DNA of 64,000 nucleotides. Source: Paenibacillus taiwanensis DSM 18679 (GTDB lineage: Bacteria > Bacillota > Bacilli > Paenibacillales > Paenibacillaceae). The stretch is from assembly GCF_000425125.1 (NCBI RefSeq), contig NZ_KE384307.1, forward strand, positions 470,508 through 534,507, in the 5' to 3' direction. Numbering within the stretch: position 1 is the stretch's first letter; every line of letters starts with the position of its first letter. Under the pieces are notes generated by a model, which was given only the letters and a program-made list of their open reading frames with translations, was not told the origin of the DNA and made no database searches. Position numbers and translations under genes: made by a program. Below, in pieces: positions 1-9,004 of this stretch.

Positions 1-814
1 CATACAGACGCAAAAGTTCTTTATTGAGCAAAGTGAATCGCTGCCTGAACGAAAGGCACATGAGTATAAGAAGCTGCAATCAATGATCGACTATTGTTAT
101 ACGCTTGGTTGCTTGCAGACGTATATGCTTAAGTACTTCGGTGAGGAGAATGATATGCCTTGCGGCGTATGTGGCAATTGCAAAGATGAGCGTGAAGAGG
201 TAGATATTACGGTAGAAGCACAGAAGATCTTCTCCTGTATTTATCGGATGCGCGAGCGGTTTGGTGTCTCTATGGTAGCCTCTGTGCTCAAAGGGTCACG
301 GAACAAGAAAGTGCTCGACTATCGATTTGACACGCTGTCTACGCATGGTGAGATGCGCCATCTAACAGATAAGGCAATTGCTGACTTGATCTACGTCTTA
401 ATTGCGGATGGATATTTACAGCTTAGCGAAGGGCAGTATCCGGTCGTTAGGCTGCTTCAACCTGCCGCAGATGTGTTGAAAGGACAACGCAAGGTGATGC
501 AAAGAGTTGCCAGTTCCCTTAAGCCGAAAGTATCAGCCGCGGTGGATGAAACGTTGTTTGAGCAGCTTCGACTGCTGCGACGTGACATTGCCAACAAGGC
601 GAATGTGCCGCCCTATATCGTCTTTAATGACAGCACGCTGCGCGAGATGGCAGAGACACGGCCAACGACAGAGCTTGCTTTCTTAAAAGTGAAAGGTGTC
701 GGGGAGGCCAAGATCAAGAAATTCGGGATGCCGTTCTTGGAATTGTTCCGGCAGTTAAAAGATGCCGAAGCGGAGCAAGATGAACGCGGGGATTGGGAGG
801 ACATGAGCGAATAG
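1..814 (+). CDS. recQ: ATP-dependent DNA helicase RecQ, C-terminal part (5' truncated by window edge)
   Basis: The reading frame is open from base 2, so the gene starts left of the window. What is visible is the C-terminal half of a RecQ family helicase. Four cysteines of the zinc-binding region lie in CLQTYML...CGVCGNC, then comes a winged-helix RQC domain (about 75-150 residues into the visible part), and a C-terminal HRDC domain with the motif FLKVKGVGEAKIKKFG. RecQ unwinds DNA 3'-5' and acts in recombinational repair. The DEAH/ATPase domains are outside the window. It ends just before a bidirectional terminator shared with convergent comP. Family assignment is secure; whether it is RecQ or a RecQ paralogue such as RecS cannot be settled from this end, though the full RQC-HRDC tail favours RecQ. 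Confidence 0.93.
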   Translation, partial: IQTQKFFIEQSESLPERKAHEYKKLQSMIDYCYTLGCLQTYMLKYFGEENDMPCGVCGNCKDEREEVDITVEAQKIFSCIYRMRERFGVSMVASVLKGSRNKKVLDYRFDTLSTHGEMRHLTDKAIADLIYVLIADGYLQLSEGQYPVVRLLQPAADVLKGQRKVMQRVASSLKPKVSAAVDETLFEQLRLLRRDIANKANVPPYIVFNDSTLREMAETRPTTELAFLKVKGVGEAKIKKFGMPFLELFRQLKDAEAEQDERGDWEDMSE

Positions 815-834
815 GCATGTTCTACAAAAATAAA

Positions 835-859
835 GGACCCGAATTACCCGGGTCCTTTT
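835..859. terminator. bidirectional rho-independent terminator between recQ and comP
   Basis: GGACCCG and CGGGTCC form a 7-bp GC-rich stem with a 7-nt loop. It is followed by TTTT on the plus strand and by a TTTATTTTT tract on the minus strand, so it can serve both convergent genes. Confidence 0.85.
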
Positions 860-891
860 CCATGTGCAAATCCGTTACGAATCCACAATCG

Positions 892-3261
892 TCACATTTC
901 TTCTCGCCGGTTTGATAAGCTGATCGGGATAATGATATGTACACTTAAGCCCATACCCGCTTCAGAAAGGAATTCAATGCTTCCCTCCAAACTGATCACT
1001 CGCTCACGAATTCCGGATAAGCCCATGCGGCTAAATGAGGATTGCATATTCTCAAGGTTCATCCCAATACCATCATCTTTATAGGTAAGATGAATGTGAT
1101 GATCGACTTCTTTAATATCAATAATGACTTGATTGGCTTTGGCGTGCTTCTCCGTGTTACGTAACAATTCCTGCATAATCCGATAGACGGCTGTAATCTG
1201 TTCTTCACTTAACTTTGCCGTTACCGGCTTGCTTTGAAGAATGACAGCAAAGTTCACCTGAAGTTGAAGATGGTCTGTCAGAGATTGTATCGCCTCTACA
1301 ATGCCAAGCTCGTTAATTAACGGAGGTCTTAACTCATTACACGTTTCACGAATCTGATGGATGACGTCAAGTAATCCCTCCCTGATTTGATACAGCTCAT
1401 TGTGCATATGTGCAGACAATTTGTTGTCTACCATAAAGGTTTCAAGTCTTCTGTACCAGATCAGTTGATCCTGCAATGCGGAATCATGGAGATCCGAAGC
1501 CAGTCGGCGGCGTTCATTTTCGGACAGGAGAAACAAGAGCCGCAGCAGCCAAGGAGATGTAGTAGCAGACTGTGCTTGACTCATTTCCTCTTCCAACTGT
1601 TCCATCAGATTTTCAAGAAAGTACAGGTTCTCATGTACGATGCTAGTGTAATTCGCGATCGTTTTCAGCCATTGAAGCTCATCGACATTAAATAAAGTCC
1701 GGTTGTTTTTGTTGCCAATCCAAAGTACGTACAAACAGTCTTTACGTTTGCCAATAATTAAGGCGACGCCGTGAGGCATCGTAATTACATCAGCAATTTG
1801 AAATGTGTGGGCGCTTGCTAGCAGTGCCTTGGAGATCGCCTGATCCACATCACTAGAAGGAGCCGGAGTCACGCTCTGTTGATCGCTGTTGACCGTTAAA
1901 AATTGATATCTGCAATACGGCAGCATGATCGACACTTCTTGTTCAATGGCACGAATCAGGTCATCCTTCTTCATGACACGCGCCATTGAACGGGAGAAGC
2001 GGTCAAGACTGTCCTGATAACTATACATCTGCTTGAAAAATTTGGGTCGAAACTTATAGTCAATAAGCTCTTTGAGATAAAGAAACAGGGTGAACCCGAT
2101 ATGGATGACTACGTAGATTTGAAACCATTGAACCCACGTATGGTCATACTCAATATTAAAGATAATGACTATAAAGAGCAGAACACCAAGTGCAGGCAGT
2201 ATAGATAATGCGGTGTAGTACTTAAACCTTGTCAGCATAAAATCAATATCGAATAAACGATTGGACGTAAATAAATATAAATAGCTTACGGGCAGCGCCA
2301 ACAAAAACAAGGTGCTAAAAGAGGCAGGGAGCAGTTGGACTTTAAAGAAAAATAGTGTAATGACATTACTTAATACAAACGGGATAAACGACGCTGCATG
2401 GGCAACGAGCATAAATTTAAATAATGGATTAAGCTTTGTGTATCGATATCGCTTAAATATAACGATAAGTCGGTACAAGCAAATCAAATAACTGATGGCA
2501 ATCAAAGCTAAAAAGATCGGATTAATGACCCATATAATATCAAAATCGATCGCATCCACTATAAATAAACCACTAAGAACAAATTGTGTGACGACAATAG
2601 CAGTAAGTGTATGAATAACTACGGGCTTAACAAATCTAATTTTGAAGCGAGCTAAATATACGTTCATGAAATACATATATATGCAGAAACAAAGAGGTAA
2701 TAAAGACATAAGCAGCTTGCCCACGAGGTCGAGTCTGCCAGAGGCAGGAGAAGCAAAATAGATCATGCCGACAGAAATAAAGAACAGAATAAGCAGTCTG
2801 GCTGCATTATCTTCTTTCTTTTTGACGTACACAATAAAAGACATAAGCAGAAAAATGAGTAAAAATAAGACGGGTATAATGATAGTGAAAAACAAGGTGT
2901 TTGTATTGATGTTGTCGAGCCAATGTTCATTGTTAATATGTATTTCCTGGATATCGCCATTTTGCTTTTGAATGCGTAATGTGTCGGCTTGTTCTACGCT
3001 TCTGTACTTTTCAACGTAATAATGTTCACTTGCATCACGACCATTCACTTCAAGCAGTAGATCCCCGACTTGTATCTTATTCTGATCAGCCTGATCAAAG
3101 GGGTACACCTCGGTAATCCGATATTGTCCTGAAGTTTGGGTTACAATTAACCCTATTTTAGCGTTAGCTAAAGATACATTAACGAGATGAAAAATAACGA
3201 TAAGTAGAACAATAACAAAAAGTGCATCTATCCAGTTAATAAATTTTTTTCTTATGCCCAC
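892..3261 (-). CDS. comP: ComP-type membrane sensor histidine kinase (ComX pheromone receptor)
   Basis: A 789-aa protein close in length to B. subtilis ComP (769 aa) with the same architecture. There is an N-terminal membrane anchor, then an extracytoplasmic PDZ-like segment (about residues 35-105, core IQVGDLLLEVNG). Several further transmembrane helices run to about residue 400, followed by a cytoplasmic kinase of the HisKA_3 type. The phospho-acceptor is His592 in LASDLHDSALQD. The HATPase part shows an N-box with ELLRNTEKHAKA, then DDGIGM and MGLSGIRERV. The start is GTG at 3261, overlapping the comX stop by 10 bases, so translation is probably coupled. It should detect prenylated ComX outside the cell. 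Its usual partner gene comA is missing: the next gene is convergent recQ. Identity rests on architecture plus the comQ-comX-comP order. Confidence 0.9.
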   Translation of the reverse strand: MGIRKKFINWIDALFVIVLLIVIFHLVNVSLANAKIGLIVTQTSGQYRITEVYPFDQADQNKIQVGDLLLEVNGRDASEHYYVEKYRSVEQADTLRIQKQNGDIQEIHINNEHWLDNINTNTLFFTIIIPVLFLLIFLLMSFIVYVKKKEDNAARLLILFFISVGMIYFASPASGRLDLVGKLLMSLLPLCFCIYMYFMNVYLARFKIRFVKPVVIHTLTAIVVTQFVLSGLFIVDAIDFDIIWVINPIFLALIAISYLICLYRLIVIFKRYRYTKLNPLFKFMLVAHAASFIPFVLSNVITLFFFKVQLLPASFSTLFLLALPVSYLYLFTSNRLFDIDFMLTRFKYYTALSILPALGVLLFIVIIFNIEYDHTWVQWFQIYVVIHIGFTLFLYLKELIDYKFRPKFFKQMYSYQDSLDRFSRSMARVMKKDDLIRAIEQEVSIMLPYCRYQFLTVNSDQQSVTPAPSSDVDQAISKALLASAHTFQIADVITMPHGVALIIGKRKDCLYVLWIGNKNNRTLFNVDELQWLKTIANYTSIVHENLYFLENLMEQLEEEMSQAQSATTSPWLLRLLFLLSENERRRLASDLHDSALQDQLIWYRRLETFMVDNKLSAHMHNELYQIREGLLDVIHQIRETCNELRPPLINELGIVEAIQSLTDHLQLQVNFAVILQSKPVTAKLSEEQITAVYRIMQELLRNTEKHAKANQVIIDIKEVDHHIHLTYKDDGIGMNLENMQSSFSRMGLSGIRERVISLEGSIEFLSEAGMGLSVHIIIPISLSNRREEM

Positions 3262-3431
3262 GCCCAGAACCCAAATGAGTATTTTTCTCTAGCCTCCTTG
3301 TGTGTATTCAATGACGCTTTGAGAGCCCGCTCTTGACTTGCCGACATACCTGCAAACTGTAGCTGTCCAGTCATAAACAATTCCATTTTACCCGCATCGC
3401 TCTTAAGTTCCTTCATAATGTTTAACAACAT
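3252..3431 (-). CDS. comX: ComX-type pheromone precursor, 59 aa
   Basis: A short frame lies between comQ and comP. It starts at ATG 3431 behind a strong GGAGGG site and ends with TAA at 3252, inside the comP start region. The product begins MLLNIMKELKSDAGKME, has a conserved-looking middle containing QFAGMSASQ, and ends in YSFGFWAWA. ComX precursors are 50-60 aa. ComQ attaches a farnesyl or geranyl group to a tryptophan near the C-terminus, and the last 5-10 residues become the pheromone. This one carries two tryptophans, at positions -4 and -2. A Trp at -3 or -4 is usual in known pheromones, so W56 is the likelier modified residue. The tail fits a hydrophobic peptide, and gene position, size and tail together make the call strong. 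The exact mature peptide cannot be read from sequence. Confidence 0.88.
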   Translation of the reverse strand: MLLNIMKELKSDAGKMELFMTGQLQFAGMSASQERALKASLNTHKEAREKYSFGFWAWA

Positions 3432-3512
3432 ATAATTCCCTCCATTTTATAAATATGAATTTAGGTTATTGGACTTTAACGATGATACTTTTGCTCCACT
3501 AACGGATAAGGT

Positions 3513-4439
3513 TTATTTTAGGCCATTAACAAAATAAGTAATGAATAAAGTTCTGCTAGATTCAGGCAAAGACAAGGAATCAAAGTGCTCCATACATTGG
3601 AAATAGTGGGTTCTTAGCAGGACATCAATGTACATTTCAACATCAGCTTGCTCAAATATACGAATAATTTCGCTTCTAAACAGATCGTTGCTTATATACT
3701 CTGAAAGCTTGTCGAACTGTGCTTCGGTTAAGTATGCTGCTTTGTGAAGCTCATCCAACAAAATCAGAATGGGCAGCGTCCTTCTGCCTGAAGTGATATC
3801 ACTTGAGTGCTCCCAACGAATCATATTACGATAATCGTTTAGCAATTGGGCTCCAAAGCCCATTTCCCTTGCGTAAGTCTCGACGGTCGTATTGTATTCA
3901 CCAGTAGCAAGCAGTACTCCTGTCATACATGCCATAATTAACATCGAAGCAGATTTCTGTTCAATCATGTCCATGTATGATTCCATATCCACAACGCTGT
4001 TCATAAGGTCAATCGTCTGTCCATTCACAGCAGCTAACAATTGCCGCTGCGTCATATTAACGACTAACCGAAGACGTTCCAAGTCTGTTGAACTAGACTG
4101 TAAAGCATAATGTCCCAAATTAAACAATCCGATTGCAACATTAATGGCCAAAGGCTGGGGAATTTGCATCCATGACTTATGTGAGGCGTCTTGGTCTTGT
4201 ACGTCATCGAAGATATCATAACTGAGCATGAACAGTTCCATAGCAGCGCCAGCTTTATAAATCAGGTCTCCTTCTCCCCCAAACATCCGATAGTGGAATA
4301 GGGTCAACAAACCAAAATGAGTATCTTCTTCTAGTTTGTCATCCAAGAAACGTCGTGCATATAATCTTATCGAATCTGTGAAAAATTCGTCGATCAATGC
4401 GTACAGTTCCTCTTTTATTCTCACTAGTTCTATTTCCAT
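3513..4439 (-). CDS. comQ: ComQ-type isoprenyl transferase (ComX-modifying enzyme)
   Basis: A 308-aa polyprenyl-synthetase-like all-helical protein. The first aspartate-rich motif is FDDVQDQD (Asp78, Asp79, Asp82), which binds the diphosphate of the isoprenyl donor through Mg2+. The second motif is degenerate (LLNDYRN, Asn201-Asp202), as is usual in ComQ but not in housekeeping farnesyl synthases. B. subtilis ComQ is 299-305 aa. The enzyme transfers an isoprenyl group to a ComX tryptophan and is needed for processing. It starts at ATG 4439 behind GGAGGTGAG. comX follows after an 81-base gap and then comP, so the three are likely one transcript. Confidence 0.9.
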   Translation of the reverse strand: MEIELVRIKEELYALIDEFFTDSIRLYARRFLDDKLEEDTHFGLLTLFHYRMFGGEGDLIYKAGAAMELFMLSYDIFDDVQDQDASHKSWMQIPQPLAINVAIGLFNLGHYALQSSSTDLERLRLVVNMTQRQLLAAVNGQTIDLMNSVVDMESYMDMIEQKSASMLIMACMTGVLLATGEYNTTVETYAREMGFGAQLLNDYRNMIRWEHSSDITSGRRTLPILILLDELHKAAYLTEAQFDKLSEYISNDLFRSEIIRIFEQADVEMYIDVLLRTHYFQCMEHFDSLSLPESSRTLFITYFVNGLK

Positions 4440-4477
4440 ATCTCACCTCCACCATTGATACTATACTACTAATGATA

Positions 4478-4506
4478 ATAATAACGACAAAAGAAAAAAC
4501 AGGCAA
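4478..4506 (-). promoter_or_regulatory. candidate promoter of comQXP
   Basis: On the minus strand a -35 TTGCCT (4506-4501) and a -10 TATTAT (4483-4478) are separated by 17 bases, 38 bases upstream of the comQ start codon. No ComA-type palindrome was recognised near it. Confidence 0.4.
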
Positions 4507-4627
4507 CCGAATAAGCGCCCATATTAAAAATGATATCGATAAACATTTTAAGAGAATGATTTTTTTAATGTTTGGCCCCACAAATGGATCTCTGTTCGCG
4601 CTTCCAATTGGACGGCGGCAATGAAAT

Positions 4628-4658
4628 AAGCGGCAAAAGCCATTAGGCTCTGCCGCTT
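4628..4658 (-). terminator. hairpin terminator downstream of the M29 aminopeptidase
   Basis: AAGCGGCA pairs with TGCCGCTT on the minus strand and extends inward with one mismatch (GAGCC/GGCTT). The following tract ATTTCAT is only weakly T-rich, so termination may be partial. Read-through would reach comQ. Confidence 0.55.
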
Positions 4659-4673
4659 TACATCAAAGGGATA

Positions 4674-5909
4674 TTAAATAGCCCAGTTTCCGTTTCTGAA
4701 TACAGGCACTACAGTGCCATCTTTTAAAATACCGTCGATATCCATCTCGGCTGAGCCGATCATAAAGTCCACGTGTGTAATGCTGTTATTTACGCCATTA
4801 GCGCTTAACTCTTCACTGGACATCTTTTTGCCGCCTTCTACGTTAAAGGCATAACCGCTGCCGATCGCAAGGTGGTTGGACGCATTTTCGTCAAATAACG
4901 TGTTGTAGAACAAAATGTTCGACTCTGAGATCGGGGAATGATGGGGAACAAGTGCAACTTCTCCCAGATAATGCGAACCTTCGTCTGTATCTACAAGGTG
5001 CTGCAAAATTTCTTGACCTTGCTCGGCTTCAACTTTGACAATTCGGCCTTTCTCAAACGTAAGCTTAAAGTTGTCTATGAGATTGCCGCCGTAGCTGAGT
5101 GGTTTTGTGCTGGACACGTAGCCGTTCACACCTTCCTTAAACGGCACTGTAAACACTTCTTCCGTTGGCATGTTAGCCATAAACGGAACTTCTTGTTCGT
5201 TGGTGCTGCCTGCGCCAACCCACAGGTGCTTCTCTGGCAGTTCGATCGTCAAATCCGTGCCAGGAGCCCGGTAATGCAGCTTGTGAAAATGTTGGCCGTT
5301 CAGAACGTCAACTTTCTTATGTAAGGTAGTATTATGGTCAGCCCATGCTTGTACCGGATCTTCTGCATGGAGACGGACAGAGGTAAAGATGGCATCCCAC
5401 AACTTTTCGACTGCATCTTCAGGGCTTGCATCCGGAAATACTTTGGCAGCCCAGTCTGCACTAGCAGCACCGACAACTGTCCAGCTTACTTTGTCAGATT
5501 GAACCGCTTTGCGATAATGATCAAGCGCTTGTCCGGATGCTTTCTGGAAGTTGCCGATTCGCTGCGGATCAATGCCCTTTAACAAGTCGGGGTTAGAGGA
5601 AACGATTGCAACAAATGCGGCCCGCTTGTCAACAAATGTGTTACGTTTTAAAGCTTCAAACTCAGGATACTCCGTAAACACTTCATCTGCTGCTTTCTCA
5701 TATTTTAAGCGGGACAATTCCTCGTCAACCCAGTCGACATGCACGTTGGATGCACCAGCCTCATAGGCTTCACGAGCGACCAGGCGGGCAAGCGGAGCAA
5801 CTTCAGTTGTCGCGGTTACGTATACATCTTGTCCTGGCTGAACGTTTACACCTACTTTTACGATCAGATTTGCATATTTTTTTAAGTTGTGTTCAAATGA
5901 TGCAGTCAT
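4674..5909 (-). CDS. M29 family metallo-aminopeptidase (AmpS/PepS type)
   Basis: A cytosolic aminopeptidase of the thermophilic metalloprotease family M29; the 411-aa length matches B. subtilis AmpS (about 410 aa). The N-terminus has LIVKVGVNVQPGQDVYVTA. Mid-protein there is the WVGAGSTNEQEVPFMANMPTEEV region, with glutamates that ligate the two metal ions. Near the C-terminus GSHYLGEVALVPHHSPIS and THVDFMIGSAEMDIDG supply further metal ligands. The start at 5909 is chosen because AAAGGAGG stands 8 bases upstream; an in-frame ATG further upstream (5957) lacks a site. It removes N-terminal residues from peptides with broad specificity. It is probably monocistronic. Confidence 0.9.
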   Translation of the reverse strand: MTASFEHNLKKYANLIVKVGVNVQPGQDVYVTATTEVAPLARLVAREAYEAGASNVHVDWVDEELSRLKYEKAADEVFTEYPEFEALKRNTFVDKRAAFVAIVSSNPDLLKGIDPQRIGNFQKASGQALDHYRKAVQSDKVSWTVVGAASADWAAKVFPDASPEDAVEKLWDAIFTSVRLHAEDPVQAWADHNTTLHKKVDVLNGQHFHKLHYRAPGTDLTIELPEKHLWVGAGSTNEQEVPFMANMPTEEVFTVPFKEGVNGYVSSTKPLSYGGNLIDNFKLTFEKGRIVKVEAEQGQEILQHLVDTDEGSHYLGEVALVPHHSPISESNILFYNTLFDENASNHLAIGSGYAFNVEGGKKMSSEELSANGVNNSITHVDFMIGSAEMDIDGILKDGTVVPVFRNGNWAI

Positions 5910-6090
5910 TGGGAAATCCTCCTTTAGTAATTGACCTGTGTTACAAATATAAACCATTTTACGATCGCAATCAAAACAGACTTTTCAAATCTACAAATTA
6001 GGGGGTGGGGATTTCATTACAACGGTTGTCGAATTAATTGCTGCAAATGGTTATAATGGGGATGGCTGCTGTTAGCAGAAAGGAGAAATT

Positions 6091-7887
6091 ATGAAAGTAG
6101 TATTAGCGACATTAAATGCAAAGTATATTCATACTTCGCTTGCGATCCGGTATTTGAAGGCGCATTGTGAGCATGAATTTGACGTAGAGTTGGCAGAGTA
6201 CACAATAAAAGATCCGGTGATGAACATCGTATCTGATTTGTACCAGCGAAATGCGGACGTGATCGGTTTCTCTTGTTATATATGGAATATTGAAGAGACG
6301 ATTAAAGTGATCAGTATGCTGCGCAAGGTCCGTCCAGACGTTCGAATTTTGTTAGGGGGCCCTGAGGTATCTTACGACACTTCCTATTGGATGGAACGTG
6401 TAACGGATGTTGATTTTATCGTTGTGGGTGAAGGGGAGGAAACGTTACTACACCTGCTGCGTGAGATGAGCACAGAGCAGAAATATCACTTTGTGTTTGG
6501 ACTTGCTTATCGAGACAAGCACGGTAAAGTGGCCATTAATCCGCCTCGACCCAAGTTGGATCTGAATGAAATTCCGTCCCCTCATCGCTTTAAGGAGGAT
6601 ATAGGGGAGCTTGGTAAGCGCGTCGTTTATTTTGAGACGAGCCGAGGATGTCCATTCAGCTGTCAGTTCTGTTTGTCCAGTATTGAAGTGGGCGTGCGTT
6701 ATTTTGATATGGAGCGAACGAAGGCTGATATTTTATACTTGATTGAAAACGGTGCTAATCTGATTAAGTTTGTGGACCGTACGTTTAATATCAAGCGTGA
6801 TTATGCAATGGAAATGTTCCAGTTTCTGATCGACAACCATCAGGGCTGTGTGTTTCAGTTTGAGATTACGGCTGATATTATGCGTCCTGAAGTGCTGGAC
6901 TTTCTGGCAGAGAATGCGCCTCCTGGCATATTCCGTTTTGAAATTGGTGTACAATCAACAAATGATTCGACTAATGAATTGGTGCAGCGACGCCAGAACT
7001 TTGCGAAGCTGACACGTACAGTGAACAAGGTGAAGGATAGTCTGAAGATCGATCAGCATTTGGATTTGATAGCCGGATTGCCGCTTGAAGACTATGACAC
7101 CTTCCGTAAAACATTTAATGATGTGTTTGCGTTAAGACCTGAGGAACTGCAACTGGGCTTCTTGAAAATGCTGCGGGGCACTGGACTAAGACGGGATGCA
7201 GAGAAGTATGGCTACATTTATATGGATCATGCGCCTTATGAAATGTTAAGCAACAACGTGATGTCATTTGATGATGTCGTTCGTTTAAAGCGACTTGAGG
7301 ATGTGTTGGAAAAATATTGGAACTCACATCGGATGGACTATACGATGGAACATTTAATGGAGCGGGAGTTTGATTCTCCATTTGATTTCTTTCAGGCGTT
7401 CGGTGATTATTGGGAGTCCAAAGGCTGGCAGAAGATTGGCCACCAGCTAGAAGATTTATTTGTGCGGCTTCGGGGCTTCTTGCAGGAACGGGAATTAAAA
7501 CAGACATCCGTTGCATTTGGCTTGATGAAGCTGGATTACTTTATGAACCATAAGTACAAGCCACGTAAAATATGGTGGGACGTCTCGTTATCAAAAGACG
7601 AAGCCGCTAATGTGTTACGGTTCGCGGCGCAGCAGCCAGATCGAGTGTCCAGTGTGTTTGCAAGTCTCGGATTAAGCGAGAAGGAGCTTCATAAGCATGC
7701 TGTTGTGGAGCGTCTTTCATTTGACGCACTCCAGTGGATGACTGTAGATAATGCGGAAGCCGTGAGTGGCAATAAAAAGATTGCTGATCAAGAGACGTCA
7801 ACTATCGTGATTGTGTTATACCAACAGACGGATGATGAGAAGCCACTGCTGTTCTTTTTGCCAGAACAAAGTCTCGTCTTAAAATAA
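6091..7887 (+). CDS. B12-binding-domain radical SAM protein with C-terminal DUF4080-like region
   Basis: A 598-aa protein. Residues 1-130 form a cobalamin-binding (B12-BD) fold with GFSCYIWNIEET and ILLGGPEVSYD. Residues 175-400 form a radical SAM domain with the [4Fe-4S] motif CPFSCQFC (Cys187, Cys191, Cys194). A C-terminal 200-residue region resembles DUF4080. Such proteins cleave S-adenosylmethionine and typically act on RNA or small molecules, often as methylases; no substrate is known to me for this group. The start follows AAAGGAG by 7 bases. It stands alone between a divergent peptidase and a strong hairpin, which suggests a housekeeping rather than cluster-bound role. The subfamily name is from memory. 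Confidence 0.85.
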   Translation: MKVVLATLNAKYIHTSLAIRYLKAHCEHEFDVELAEYTIKDPVMNIVSDLYQRNADVIGFSCYIWNIEETIKVISMLRKVRPDVRILLGGPEVSYDTSYWMERVTDVDFIVVGEGEETLLHLLREMSTEQKYHFVFGLAYRDKHGKVAINPPRPKLDLNEIPSPHRFKEDIGELGKRVVYFETSRGCPFSCQFCLSSIEVGVRYFDMERTKADILYLIENGANLIKFVDRTFNIKRDYAMEMFQFLIDNHQGCVFQFEITADIMRPEVLDFLAENAPPGIFRFEIGVQSTNDSTNELVQRRQNFAKLTRTVNKVKDSLKIDQHLDLIAGLPLEDYDTFRKTFNDVFALRPEELQLGFLKMLRGTGLRRDAEKYGYIYMDHAPYEMLSNNVMSFDDVVRLKRLEDVLEKYWNSHRMDYTMEHLMEREFDSPFDFFQAFGDYWESKGWQKIGHQLEDLFVRLRGFLQERELKQTSVAFGLMKLDYFMNHKYKPRKIWWDVSLSKDEAANVLRFAAQQPDRVSSVFASLGLSEKELHKHAVVERLSFDALQWMTVDNAEAVSGNKKIADQETSTIVIVLYQQTDDEKPLLFFLPEQSLVLK

Positions 7888-7905
7888 GCTTGATTATATA
7901 GTCAA

Positions 7906-7941
7906 ACAGGTCTGCTCCTATGTTACATAGGGCAGACCTGT
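7906..7941. terminator. strong hairpin between convergent radical SAM gene and manA
   Basis: ACAGGTCTGC and CCTATG pair with CATAGG and GCAGACCTGT to give a 16-bp stem interrupted by one bulged T, with a 3-nt loop. The downstream T tracts on both strands are short, but the position between convergent genes supports a terminator. Confidence 0.75.
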
Positions 7942-8013
7942 TCTTGTAATTACCGTAAATGCAACTGCAAAACATGCAGCATTTGCATGAAGATAACAAA
8001 GCGATACGTCCAG

Positions 8014-8982
8014 TTAAGGAGCTACTGAACGTAATACAGTACAATTGCCATCCAGTGAGTATTCTCCCAGGTTTGCTGGAAGCAAGAAGCACTCTCCTGA
8101 ACGGAAGTCAATGGAGCCATCTGTCCAGCGTAGTGTCCCTGTTCCTTCGCACACGACTAGAATCACAAAGCTCTCCGATGTCGTCGTCAAAGCCCACTCT
8201 GTGTTCACAATCCCTTTCTCCACGACAAAGTAAGGCGATTGAGCAAGCGTGAGCCACTCGTTAGGCTGTGCATCGTCCGTTTTCATACGGGAAGCACCTG
8301 CTCCCTCATAAGCAATCACGTTAAGGGAATCTTCGATATGCAGCTCACGCGGCTTGCCATCGAGTCCAGGACGGTCGTAATCATACAAGCGATACGTCGT
8401 ATCTGAGTTCTGTTGAACCTCGGCTACAACTACGCCAGCACAAAGGGCGTGCACCGTGCCAGCAGGGATGTAGAAGGAATCGCCCGCTTGAACGGGAACT
8501 TCCTGTAGCGCTTCCATAATACGATTCTCTGCAATTGCTTTTGCTAATGCTTCACGATCGATGCCCTCTTTTAGGCCATAAATAATTTTGGCGTCTGGCT
8601 TGGCATCGAGAACGTACCACATTTCTGTCTTGCCCAGTTCACCTTGCGGCAAGCCCTCGTATTCGTCAGTTGGATGAACTTGCACAGACAAGTCATCATT
8701 ACAATCAAGCAGTTTGATTAACAATGGGAAGCGGCCGTTTTTCTCGGAAAAGCCTTTTGTTCCAAACCATTCTTTACCGTATTGCTCGCGAACATCGTCC
8801 AGGCCTTGGCCGGCGAGTTCACCATTAACAACACGAGTGATGCCGTTCGGGTGGTCGCCGATCATCCAGCCTTCTCCGATATGACCTTCAGGCAATGCTA
8901 GTCCGAACTGCTCTAATGCGCGTCCGCCCCAAACACGTTCTTTAAATTCGGGTTGAAACTTAAGCGGGTATGGTGTAATCAT
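8014..8982 (-). CDS. manA: mannose-6-phosphate isomerase, class I
   Basis: A 322-aa type I phosphomannose isomerase, close to B. subtilis ManA (315 aa). It is a cupin enzyme that interconverts mannose 6-phosphate and fructose 6-phosphate and uses zinc. Visible signatures are KFQPEFKERVWGG at the N-terminus, SVQVHPTDEY (His and Gln metal ligands), the EMWYVLDA region, and GDSFYIPAGTVHAL with the distal histidine. The start is ATG 8982 behind GGGAG; a longer frame reaching 9156 would overlap the VOC gene and has no ribosome site. It could feed GDP-mannose for the glycosyltransferases elsewhere in the window. Confidence 0.93.
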   Translation of the reverse strand: MITPYPLKFQPEFKERVWGGRALEQFGLALPEGHIGEGWMIGDHPNGITRVVNGELAGQGLDDVREQYGKEWFGTKGFSEKNGRFPLLIKLLDCNDDLSVQVHPTDEYEGLPQGELGKTEMWYVLDAKPDAKIIYGLKEGIDREALAKAIAENRIMEALQEVPVQAGDSFYIPAGTVHALCAGVVVAEVQQNSDTTYRLYDYDRPGLDGKPRELHIEDSLNVIAYEGAGASRMKTDDAQPNEWLTLAQSPYFVVEKGIVNTEWALTTTSESFVILVVCEGTGTLRWTDGSIDFRSGECFLLPANLGEYSLDGNCTVLRSVAP

Positions 8983-9004
8983 GCTCTTCACTCCCAGTCG
9001 TAGT

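Noticed and set aside
4339-4581. 80-codon minus-strand frame overlapping the comQ start
   Set aside because: It lies over the comQ ribosome site and promoter candidate; composition is poly-Ile/Val from AT-rich DNA.
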